In this document: positions 7,874 to 16,075 of the stretch, piece after piece
Layout of the letters: each line of letters opens with the position of its first letter
Position numbering within the stretch: position 1 is the stretch's first letter
From: JAQGMV01 sp963828715
GTDB lineage: Bacteria > Pseudomonadota > Gammaproteobacteria > Burkholderiales > SG8-41
Direction of reading: 5' to 3'
Assembly (NCBI GenBank): GCA_963828715.1
Contig: CAWHFX010000002.1
Coordinates: forward strand, 806,001-870,000
DNA: 64,000 bases
Made by a program: the position numbers and the translations under genes
Notes under the pieces: model-generated
The model's database searches: none
Told to the model about the DNA's origin: nothing
What the model saw: the letters and a program-made list of their open reading frames with translations, nothing else

Positions 7874-9718
7874 TCACGAAGCGCGTTTCAGAGGCACGAC
7901 GGTGCGTGCCGCGGCATGCTGCGAGATCTGATCGACAATGAAGCGGGCCGTGATCGGCGTGCCGTCGTAGTGCAGGATCGACAGCAGGCGCGAAGCGTTC
8001 AGCTTCGCTTCGTTCACGAGCAGCGTTTTCAGTTGCGCATCGCGGTTCTGTTCGATCACGAACACCCACGGATGCGACGCCACGAAATCATTGATCTCTT
8101 CCTGGAACGGGAAGCCGCGCACGCGCAGCGCGTTCACGTGAATGCCACGCTCGGCGAGCACGTGCAGCGCTTCCTGCATGGAAGGGCTGGTCGAACCGTA
8201 GAAGATCGCGCCGAAGCGTGCCGGCTTTTCGGCCGGATACAGCAGCGGCTTCGGAACGAGCGTCTTGGCCGTTTCGAACTTGCGCAGCAGGCGCTGCATG
8301 TTGTCAACGTAGTCCGGGCCGGCTTCGCTGTAGCGCGCGTAGCGGTCTTTCGTCGTGCCGCGCGTGAAGAACGCGCCGCGCGTCGGGTGCGTGCCGGGAT
8401 ACGTGCGATACGGGATCCCGTCGCCGTCCACGTCGAGATAGCGCCCGAAATCCTTGCCGGATTCGAGATCGTCGTACGACATTACCTTGCCGCGGTCGTA
8501 TGCGTGCGTGTCGTCCCAGTGGAACGGCTCGCACAGCCTGGTGTTCATGCCGATGTCGAGATCGGTCATTACGAAGATGGGACCCTGAAGCCGCTCAGCC
8601 AGATCAAAAGCCTGGGCCGAGAACTCGAAGCACTCGGTCGGATCTTCGGGGAAGAGCAGGACGTGCTTCGTATCGCCGTGAGATGCATAAGCGCAGGCGA
8701 GCACATCCGACTGCTGCGTGCGCGTCGGCATGCCGGTGGAGGGCCCGCCCCGCTGAACGTTGATGAGCACGACCGGAATCTCAGCGAAGTGCGCAAGTCC
8801 GATGAACTCGGTCATGAGCGAAACCCCGGGACCGGACGTTGCCGTGAACGAGCGCGCCCCGTTCCAGCCTGCGCCGATTGCGATGCCCATCGAAGCGAGC
8901 TCGTCCTCGCCCTGGATGATGGCGAACCTGTTCTTGCCGGTGGCCGGATCGACGCGCAGCTTCTGGCAATGGCGAATGAACGCTTCCGCCAGCGACGACG
9001 ACGGAGTGATCGGGTACCACGCGCAGACCGAAGCACCGCCGTATACCGCACCGAGCGCAGCCGCGCTGTTGCCGTCGACGAAGATCTTGTTGCCGACGTT
9101 ATTCGCGCGCTGAACACGGAGCCCGATCGGACAGTCGAGGTGTTTGAGCGCGTACTCGCGGCCGAGCCGCAGTGCTTTCACGTTCGATTGCAGCAGCGCT
9201 TCCTTGCCCTTGAACTGCTCTGAAAAGAGCTTCTCGATTTCCGCGGGATCGATTTCCAGCAGCGCGGAGAGCGCGCCGACGTAGATGATGTTCTTGAAGA
9301 GTTGACGCTGGCGCGGATCGGAATACGTCGCGTTGCAGATCTCGGTGAGCGGCATGCCGATCACGTTGATGTCTTCGCGAAACTTCGATTTCGGCATCGG
9401 CTTCGAGCTGTCATAGAACAGGTAGCCGCCGGGCTCGATCTCCTTCACGTCGTTGTCCCACGTCTGCGGGTTCATCGCGACCATGAAATCGACGCCGCCG
9501 CGGCGGCCCTGATATCCGATCTCGTTGACACGCACTTCGTACCAGGTTGGAAGTCCCTGGATGTTCGACGGGAAGATGTTGCGCGGAGATACCGGCACGC
9601 CCATGCGCAGAATCGAGCGTGCGAAGAGCTCGTTCGCCGAAGCGGAGCCGGATCCGTTCACGTTCGAGAACTTCACCACGAAGTCATTGACTGCTTCGAG
9701 CTTTCTTGTGTCGTTCAT
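7874..9718 (-). CDS. korA: 2-oxoacid:acceptor oxidoreductase alpha subunit (fused gamma-alpha)
   Basis: A 614-residue subunit. An N-terminal gamma-type domain of about 200 residues (VKFSNVNGSGSASANELFAR) is fused to the pyrimidine-binding alpha domain (GNSAAALGAVYGGASVCAWY, ITPSSSLAE), followed by VVLINVQRGGPSTGMPTRTQ. It forms the catalytic complex with the beta subunit, oxidatively decarboxylating a 2-oxoacid to its CoA ester. I start it at the ATG at 9718 (MNDTRKLEAV); a further upstream ATG at 9805 adds residues overlapping the preceding gene. The gene is intact, unlike its upstream neighbour. Confidence 0.88.
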   Translation of the reverse strand: MNDTRKLEAVNDFVVKFSNVNGSGSASANELFARSILRMGVPVSPRNIFPSNIQGLPTWYEVRVNEIGYQGRRGGVDFMVAMNPQTWDNDVKEIEPGGYLFYDSSKPMPKSKFREDINVIGMPLTEICNATYSDPRQRQLFKNIIYVGALSALLEIDPAEIEKLFSEQFKGKEALLQSNVKALRLGREYALKHLDCPIGLRVQRANNVGNKIFVDGNSAAALGAVYGGASVCAWYPITPSSSLAEAFIRHCQKLRVDPATGKNRFAIIQGEDELASMGIAIGAGWNGARSFTATSGPGVSLMTEFIGLAHFAEIPVVLINVQRGGPSTGMPTRTQQSDVLACAYASHGDTKHVLLFPEDPTECFEFSAQAFDLAERLQGPIFVMTDLDIGMNTRLCEPFHWDDTHAYDRGKVMSYDDLESGKDFGRYLDVDGDGIPYRTYPGTHPTRGAFFTRGTTKDRYARYSEAGPDYVDNMQRLLRKFETAKTLVPKPLLYPAEKPARFGAIFYGSTSPSMQEALHVLAERGIHVNALRVRGFPFQEEINDFVASHPWVFVIEQNRDAQLKTLLVNEAKLNASRLLSILHYDGTPITARFIVDQISQHAAARTVVPLKRAS

Positions 9719-9726
9719 CGTCATTC

Positions 9727-11553
9727 TCAGGCAGCTTTTCGTTGCGGGCTGCGGCATGCAGGCCCCGCGTGCGTCACTTCGAGCAGAAACTTCTGCATGT
9801 CCCATGCGCCGGTCGGACAGCGTTCCGCGCAGAGGCCGCAGTGAAGGCAGACGTCTTCGTCTTTCGCCATGATGCGGCCGGTCTTCAGATTCTCCGATAC
9901 GTAGAGACTCTGATCAGTATGCAGTGAAGGCGCGGTCAGGCGCTGGCGCAGGTCGGCTTCTTCGCCGTTCGCGGTAAACGTGATGCAGTCAGTCGGGCAG
10001 ATGTCGACGCATGCGTCGCATTCGATGCACAGGCGCGGCGTGAACACCGTTTGGATGTCGCAGTTCAGACAGCGCTGCGCTTCCGCGTACCCGGTCTTCG
10101 GGTCGAACCCGAGCTCGACTTCGACCTTGATGTCGCGCAGCGTGATCTTCTTGTCCTGCCACGGCACCTTGTAGCGTTCTTCGGGTGAGACCGCGTTGTC
10201 GTAGCTCCACTCGTGGATGCCCATCTTCTGGGACACGAGCGTCACACCTGGCGCGGGACGCGCATTCATATCCTCGCCGTTCAGCATCTTGTCGATCGAA
10301 ATCGCCGCGTCGTGACCGTGGGCCACGGCCCAGATGATGTTCTTCGGCCCGAATGCCGCGTCGCCGCCGAAGAAGATCTGCGGGATGCGTCGAGCGCATC
10401 GTCACCTTGTCCACGACCGGCATGCCCCACTTGTCGAACTCGATGCCGATGTCGCGCTCGATCCACGGGAAGGCGTTTTCCTGCCCGATCGCGACGAGAA
10501 CGTCGTCGCATTCGAAATGCTGATCGGGCTCTCCGGTCGGAATCAGGTCGCGCCGCCCTTTCGCGTCATAGCTCGCCTTCACTTTCTCGAACACCATTCC
10601 CACGAGCTTGCCGTTCTCGAGCTTGAACGATTTCGGCACGAGGTAGTTCAGAATCGGAATGTCCTCGTGCATCGCGTCTTCCTTCTCCCACGGGCGACGC
10701 CTTCATCTCCTCGAATCCGGAGCGCACGATGACTTTCACGTCATCCGCCGCCGAGTCTCCTCGAAGAACGGCAGCAGTCCATCGCGGTGTTGCCGCCGCC
10801 GAGCACGATCACGCGCTTGCCGATCTTGTCGATGTGTCCGAACGAGACACTCGACAGCCAGTCGATTCCGATGTGTATGTTCGCTGCCGCTTCCCTGCGG
10901 CCGGGGATGTCGATATCGCGCCCGCGCGGTGCACCGCTGCCGACGAAGATTGCGTCGTAGCCTTCGCCGAGGAGCTTCTTCAGACTATCGATGAACTGCC
11001 CCGAGCGGAAGTTGACACCGATATCGAGGATGTAGCCGACCTCTTCGTCGATGACCGATTCGGGCAGCCGGAACCGCGGGATCTGCGTGCGGATCATGCC
11101 GCCCGCGCGCGTGTCTCCGTCGAACACGGTGACGTCGTAACCGAGCGGCGCGAGATCGCGCGCCACCGTAAGCGAGGCGGGCCCGGCTCCGATCAGTGCG
11201 ACACGCTTGCCGTTGCGCTGTCTCGCGGGCTTGGGCATCCGCGCGCGAACGTCATTGCCCTTGTTGTCGGCGGCGACACGCTTCAGGCGGCAGATGGCGA
11301 CAGGTTCGGCTTTCTCCGCGTTGCGCTCTTCGACGCGTCCGCGGCGGCAGGCAGGCTCGCACGGGCGGTCGCAGGTGCGGCCGAGAATCCCGGGAAAAAC
11401 GTTCGATTCCCAGTTGACCATGTACGCGTCGCTGTAGCGACCCGCCGCGATCAGCCGGATGTATTCAGGGACGGGGGTGTGCGCGGGGCACGCCCATTGG
11501 CAATCTACAACTTTATGAAAATAGTCGGGGTTTTGGATGTCGGTGGGTTTCAA
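9727..11553 (-). CDS. korC: GltD-like FAD/Fe-S oxidoreductase subunit of the 2-oxoacid oxidoreductase (three frame breaks)
   Basis: Probable electron-transfer subunit linking the KorAB pair to NADP(H). The N-terminal Fe-S domain (DCQWACPAHTPVPEYI, RTCDRPCEPACRRG) resembles glutamate synthase small chain and dihydropyrimidine dehydrogenase. Next come FAD and NADPH Rossmann motifs (VALIGAGPASLTVA, VIVLGGGNTAMDCC) and a C-terminal 2x[4Fe-4S] ferredoxin domain (CIECDACVDICPTDC, CLHCGLCAERCP). The frame breaks near 10746, 10692 and 10382, each explained by one extra base at a CG step. Correction yields 607 residues with VKVIVRSGFEEMKASPWEKED and IFFGGDAAFG restored. It ends 8 bp before the alpha subunit start. 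The symbol is by analogy to Azoarcus/Thauera. Confidence 0.8.
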
Positions 11554-11904
11554 GAATCCTCCGGTACGCCGAGGATTTGCTCAGCGCCCGTGGATTCGGT
11601 CCACGAGGGTGCAAAACCGGGCTTGGCGCTTATTTGAAGCGCCGTATGCTACGCTTTTGGGTTAATCCTGAAAAGGCCGAATTATCAGCGTAGTAGGTGC
11701 AAGGAGCGTTTGCCAGAACTACCGGCTTCCGGCGAGCGCGGGCCGTGTAACGGCGGGCACGCTGAAGCGTGGAGCAGGAGCCCCGTTTACGGGGATGCGA
11801 CCGCGGTTTGAGCAGATTACCTCACGGTCCGAACTGCGAGGCTCAGTGGGATGGCGACGACGCGGTGCCCGAAGCGGGGCGCCGCGCGGTCACGTAACGT
11901 GGTG
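11554..11904. other. Intergenic region with inverted repeats and repeat family 2
   Basis: About 350 bp with no convincing gene. It should contain the promoter of the korC-like operon. Visible structures are GGCGCTT/AAGCGCC (11625-11643), a longer-spaced CTACGCT/AGCGTAG pair (about 11648-11692), and a copy of repeat family 2, GGGCACGCTGAAGCGTGGAG, near 11756. I could not assign a clear -35/-10 pair. Confidence 0.5.
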
Positions 11905-12153
11905 TTACCTCCGCATCGCGAGCAGCGCGATCACCGCCAGCAGCCCGCCTGCCAGTACGAACCATGTGTTCGTGGATTCCGCCGCCGTTCGCCATGCGCT
12001 GGGCTCGACGCGCTGGCGGGGCATCGCGAGTGCGACCGGATCGCTTGCCGGGAAACTGTCGGCGACAGCCTCATCGAGCATGTGATCCACACGTTTTGCC
12101 GCGTTCCGGTTGGAAAGATCGAGTTTTGCGTCTGCCGCGTCGATAGTGGCCAT
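11905..12153 (-). CDS. Small conserved single-pass membrane protein
   Basis: 82 residues. An N-terminal soluble part carries a DEAVADSFPASDPVALA stretch, a pattern found in short betaproteobacterial proteins of unknown function, and a hydrophobic C-terminal helix (WFVLAGGLLAVIALLAM) ends in two arginines. This suggests a tail-anchored inner-membrane protein. Function unknown. The stretch upstream (12154-12339) carries repeat family 1 copy C. Confidence 0.65.
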   Translation of the reverse strand: MATIDAADAKLDLSNRNAAKRVDHMLDEAVADSFPASDPVALAMPRQRVEPSAWRTAAESTNTWFVLAGGLLAVIALLAMRR

Positions 12154-12224
12154 GTTTGTCCTCTCGCTACTGTGCCTCCGGCTTTCTGCAAGCCGTGTAC
12201 CGCCGGGGGCCGCTCGTCCCCGGC

Positions 12225-12325
12225 TCGGGCCTGGATACGCGTACGGAACAGAAGGACCGGATAGGTTCCCTCCGCAAGGTCATTCCTCGTCGCGTGTCGC
12301 GCAAGAGTGCGACACGCTGCTTGGC
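12225..12325 (+). repeat. Dispersed repeat family 1, copy C
   Basis: ACGGAACAGAAGGACCGGAT, then a diverged core TTCCCTCCGCAAGG from 12265, then a perfect 8-bp hairpin CGTGTCGC/GCGACACG at 12293-12316. Same order of parts as copy A at 4396-4535. Confidence 0.65.
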
Positions 12326-12339
12326 GTGCTGTTCTCCTC

Positions 12340-12672
12340 TCAGAGGATTCGAGGCATGCGCGGCACGCGTGCACGCAGGCGCGTCAACTCGCTTTCCAGT
12401 TCTTCGACGCGATCGAGCAGCGACATCACGAGCGCGAGTCCCGGAACATCGAGCTCGAAATCATGGCGCAGGCGCGATGCCGCGCGAGCAGCAATGATGC
12501 AGCGCGCCGCAAAATTCCATTCGGATGCCGCAACGTCGACGGGTTCGAGCGCACCGAGCGCCACCAGGTCTCTCAGGACGTGTTCGCTCAGGCCCGAACA
12601 CTGGGCGAGCTCCGGCAGCGTCAGCATGCCGCGCTCTTCCAGCCACACGGCTTCAGTGAGCTCGAGTTTCAT
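12340..12672 (-). CDS. cbpM: Chaperone modulator CbpM
   Basis: 110-residue MerR-like helix-turn-helix protein (LTLPELAQCSGLSEHVLRDL) with a C-terminal leucine-rich helix. CbpM binds the J-domain of CbpA and inhibits its co-chaperone and DNA-binding activities. Its start overlaps the cbpA stop by 4 bp, so the two are translationally coupled, as in other proteobacteria. Confidence 0.88.
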   Translation of the reverse strand: MKLELTEAVWLEERGMLTLPELAQCSGLSEHVLRDLVALGALEPVDVAASEWNFAARCIIAARAASRLRHDFELDVPGLALVMSLLDRVEELESELTRLRARVPRMPRIL

Positions 12673-13625
12673 TTGCTGACCTCCTCCTCGAGGTGGGCGC
12701 GCGGATTGAACTTCGATGCTTCAGCGAGCTGCCTGTAGAGCGCCTGCTCCTCTTCGCTCGACTCGGGCGGCACGACGATCTGCACGATCGCATAGAGATC
12801 GCCTTCGTGCCCAGGCTTCGGCAAACCCCGTTTCGCAAGGCGGAGCTGCTGTCCGGCCTGCGTGTTCGGACGGACTCTCAGGCGCACGGGACCGCCCAGC
12901 GTCGGAATTTCGACAGTCGTTCCCAGCACCGCCTCCCATGGAGCGAGCGGCAGGTCGAGATAGAGATCACGTCCGGTGACGCGAAAGAGCTTGTGCGGAA
13001 GCAGGCGTATGTTCAGGTACAGGTCGCCGTTGCGCCCGCCGTTGAAGCCGGTGCCCCCCTTGCCTGCAAGACGCAGCCGTTCGCCATCCGCGACGCCCTT
13101 GGGGATGCGCGCGCTGAAGTTGTGCGGTACGCGCCGCAGACGCCCGTGCTGATCGTACTCCGGCATTTGCAGATTCAGCTCGACGACAGTGCCGTGATAG
13201 GCCTGCTCGAGCGTGACCTGCGCGGCGACCTCGTAATCTTCCCCGGGTATCGGTATGTCCGCGCGGGCGCGCGCGCCACCGAATCCGCCACGGGCCCGTG
13301 CCCCGCCAAGACTCGCGAAAAGATCGGCGAGATCGAGATCGTCGAACGAGAAACCGCCCTGGCTGAATTGCTGCTCCCACCCGGGCGGCGGCTGGAAGTC
13401 CTGCCCCGGTTGAAAGCTTCCGAGCTGGTCGTAGGCCGCACGCTTCTCTGCATCCTTCAGTGTTTCGTAGGCCTCGGATACGTCCTGAAACTTCTCTTTG
13501 GCGTCCGTTTCCTTCGACACGTCCGGGTGATACTTGCGGGCGAGCTTGCGGTACGCCTTCTTGATGTCGTCGGCGCTCGCGCCCTTTGCGACGCCCAGCG
13601 TGGCGTAATAGTCCTTGTACTTCAT
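12669..13625 (-). CDS. cbpA: DnaJ-class curved DNA-binding co-chaperone CbpA
   Basis: 318 residues. The N-terminal J-domain has the HPD motif in KLARKYHPDVSKE, which stimulates DnaK ATPase. A G/F-rich linker follows (SFQPGQDFQPPPGWEQQFSQ), then two C-terminal substrate-binding domains (GTGFNGGRNGDLYLNIRL). There is no zinc-finger domain, which separates CbpA from DnaJ. First gene of the cbpA-cbpM pair; ATG 13625. Confidence 0.92.
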   Translation of the reverse strand: MKYKDYYATLGVAKGASADDIKKAYRKLARKYHPDVSKETDAKEKFQDVSEAYETLKDAEKRAAYDQLGSFQPGQDFQPPPGWEQQFSQGGFSFDDLDLADLFASLGGARARGGFGGARARADIPIPGEDYEVAAQVTLEQAYHGTVVELNLQMPEYDQHGRLRRVPHNFSARIPKGVADGERLRLAGKGGTGFNGGRNGDLYLNIRLLPHKLFRVTGRDLYLDLPLAPWEAVLGTTVEIPTLGGPVRLRVRPNTQAGQQLRLAKRGLPKPGHEGDLYAIVQIVVPPESSEEEQALYRQLAEASKFNPRAHLEEEVSK

Positions 13626-13712
13626 TGTTTACGGCAGGGGTGCGGGGTAGTCATCGTCTGTAGATGGTTGCTGGCATTGCGGAGTTCAAGCGCCAGTCCT
13701 CAATCTCCCCCG

Positions 13713-15033
13713 CTACTTCTTCGGTCCAGTGTAACGAAGAATATACAGGCCCTGCTGCGCCCCTCCCGTCACGTACATGTAGCCGCGTGTGTCGACGAGG
13801 ACATCTTCCATGCGCACGTAGGGGCCGTAAGCCTTGAGAATCAGCTTCTGTGGCGGGCCCGCCATGAAGTAGCCGACCTCGCGCGGCAGCCGCACGTCCG
13901 AGACATCGTAAACGCGTAATCCCGCGTTGAACCACGTCACATACGACAGGTTCCCCTGCTTCTCCACCTCCGGGATATGCTGGAGCTGACTCTGATTGTG
14001 CGGGCCGAAGCGCCCGCCTTTGTCGCAGAAGCTCGTGTAGGGTGCATCCGGCGGCGGTACGGGTACCGGGTAACGTGATAGTCGGTACGGGCTTCGCTGG
14101 ATCCGACACGTCGACGATCGTCACGTGGTCGAGCGGGCCCTTGCAGTTGTAGGTCACTGCCTCGGAATTGACGATCACGCGTTTGGCCGACAGCCATGGC
14201 AATACCGTATGTGCGTCGAAACGATGTTTCGGCTCGAACTTCGTGGCCGACACGAACTTCGGCTTAGCTACATCGCTGATATCGAGGATGACCATGCCTG
14301 CGTCGCCGTACGACAGGTAGGCGAGATTCCCGTCGACGAAGTTCGGGTTGTGCAGATTCACATTCGGATCGCGCTGAGGCTTCTCGCCGCCCGCGACGTG
14401 CTGCCCGGGCACCCACCAGCGCCCGGCTTCCACGGGTTTTGCCGGGTTACTGATGTCGAGAATGACATAGATGTCGCCGTCGTAGCCGTTCATGTCGGCG
14501 GCGAGATGCACGTAGCGGCCGCCCTCGTACATGTTGCGGTGCGTACCGCGACCCTGCGGCTTGTCGGTGTACCAGCGCCCGAGCTCTTTCGGATTGAGCG
14601 GGTCCTTGATGTCGATCAGCATGATACCGGCCGAATACGGCTTCTTCGCCGTCATGCCGGCGTCCTCGCGCTCGTTCGGCCGGCCGAGCGAGGCGACCAG
14701 AATGCCGTCCGCGGAAACGACCTGGTTCGTGCTCGTATTCGTCGGCCCCGGGATGAACTTCGCGACGAACGGATGGCGCGGGTCAGTGACGTCGACGACG
14801 CTCCAGCCCGGCGTGTTGTAGTGGCCGCCGATGATGTACCAGCGATCGCCGGCGCGTGTCATCGTGATCTTGAACGCAGAGTTGCCTTTCATGGCCGTGT
14901 AGCCGAGAAGCTCGACGTTGTGCGCGCTCCAGCCTGGAGGGGGTGTATCCCCGCCTGGCTTCGTCGCGACTGAGGTGCAGCCGGCAACAAGCACGGCAGC
15001 GATCACGCAAATATGTCTGCGCAGCAATCTCAT
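13713..15033 (-). CDS. LVIVD-repeat beta-propeller lipoprotein (one frame break)
   Basis: Predicted exported lipoprotein: the signal from MRLLRRHICVIAAV ends in the lipobox VAGC. The mature protein has several LVIVD-type blades (GWSVVDVTDPRHP, AGIMLIDIKDPLNPKELG, DIYVILDISNPAKPVEAG, AGMVILDISDVAKPKF, HVTIVDVSDPAKP), indicating a beta-propeller of unknown function. The frame breaks near 14068 at an extra C/G; correction restores LPVPVPPPDAPYTSFCDKGG and gives 439 residues ending RYTGPKK. I start at the ATG at 15033; an upstream in-frame ATG (15099) lacks signal character and crosses a repeat block. Confidence 0.78.
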
Positions 15034-15050
15034 CACACCTCCTTTAAGTT

Positions 15051-15080
15051 CTGCCTCAGCCCTCGTACGCTGGGACGGGA
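15051..15080 (+). repeat. Dispersed repeat family 3, copy
   Basis: CTGCCTCAGCCCTCGTACGC followed by TGGGACGG. The same ~28-bp block is at 25819-25847 (same strand) and inverted at 6615-6640, always in gene-free gaps. Confidence 0.6.
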
Positions 15081-15104
15081 GTTCGAACGGGCCGCTCACC
15101 GTTC

Positions 15105-16073
15105 CTATTCAACTTTCGCACCAGACGTTCTCACGAGTTCACCCCACTTCACGCGCTCACGATCGAGGAACGCGCCGAAGTCGGCCGGTGAAGCCGAAAC
15201 GCGCGGCTCGATCGCGAACGGCGCAAGCTGCTGCTTTACGTCCGGCGCCTCGGCTGCTTTGGTGATATCTGCATGAAGCCGGGCGATGATTGGCCGCGGC
15301 GTTCTTGCCGGCGCGAGCAGACCGTACCACGACGCGGCTTCATAGCCCGGCAGACCGGCTTCGGCCACTGTCGGAAGGTCCGGCAAAGCGGGATTGCGAC
15401 GCGCGCTCGTGACGGCGAGCCCGATCAGGCGTCCGGCGCGGATGTGCTGAACCGATGTCGTCGAAGCGAACGCAAGCTGGATGCGGCCCGCGATGAGATC
15501 GACATTGGTAGCGCTCGCGACCTTGTACGGCACGTGCACGATGTCGATGTGCGCCATCTCTCTGAACAACTCGCCCGCGAGATGCTGCGAGGAGCCGATG
15601 CCCGCCGAGCCGTAGGACAACGTGCCCGGCTTCGCTTTGGCCAGTGCGATCAACTCTTTTATCGAGTGAACGCCCAGCCCGGGATAGGCCGAGACGATGT
15701 TGGGCACCTCGGCCACCTGAGTGATCGGCACGAAATCCTTCACGGGATCGTACGGGATCTTGCGATAGAGCGCCGGATTGATCGCATGACTGGGACTCAC
15801 GAGCAGCAACGTATAGCCATCGGGCGTCGCCTTCGATGCGATCTCGGTCGCAAGCAGCCCCGCCGCACCCGGGCGGGGATCGACCACCACCTGCACGCCC
15901 CACGTCTGTGTGAGCTTCGCGCCGATGGTGCGTGAGATCACGTCCGGTGCGCCGCCGGGCGCGCCGAAGGTGTTGATCACGCGTACCGGGCGCTGCGGAT
16001 AGTCCTCGGCGAGCGCCGCGTGGAAACCGGCGGCCGCAAAGAGAGCAGGCAGCAGGCGGATCGCGGTGATCAA
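15105..16073 (-). CDS. Tripartite tricarboxylate transporter substrate-binding protein (Bug family)
   Basis: 322-residue periplasmic receptor. The signal peptide ends at AALAED, followed by YPQRPVRVINTFGAPGG, the typical Bug N-terminus, GSAGIGSSQHLAGELF and DLPTVAEAGLPGYEAASWYG. The family captures carboxylates for TctAB-type transporters and is hugely expanded in Burkholderiales as orphan receptors; no TctA/TctB gene is nearby. The ligand is unknown. It begins 2 bp after the E3 stop and probably shares its transcript. Confidence 0.9.
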   Translation of the reverse strand: MITAIRLLPALFAAAGFHAALAEDYPQRPVRVINTFGAPGGAPDVISRTIGAKLTQTWGVQVVVDPRPGAAGLLATEIASKATPDGYTLLLVSPSHAINPALYRKIPYDPVKDFVPITQVAEVPNIVSAYPGLGVHSIKELIALAKAKPGTLSYGSAGIGSSQHLAGELFREMAHIDIVHVPYKVASATNVDLIAGRIQLAFASTTSVQHIRAGRLIGLAVTSARRNPALPDLPTVAEAGLPGYEAASWYGLLAPARTPRPIIARLHADITKAAEAPDVKQQLAPFAIEPRVSASPADFGAFLDRERVKWGELVRTSGAKVE

Positions 16074-16075
16074 GT

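Noticed and set aside
7853..9223. About 450-codon open frame antisense to the korA gene
   Set aside because: No recognisable domain; the minus-strand korA is complete and conserved.
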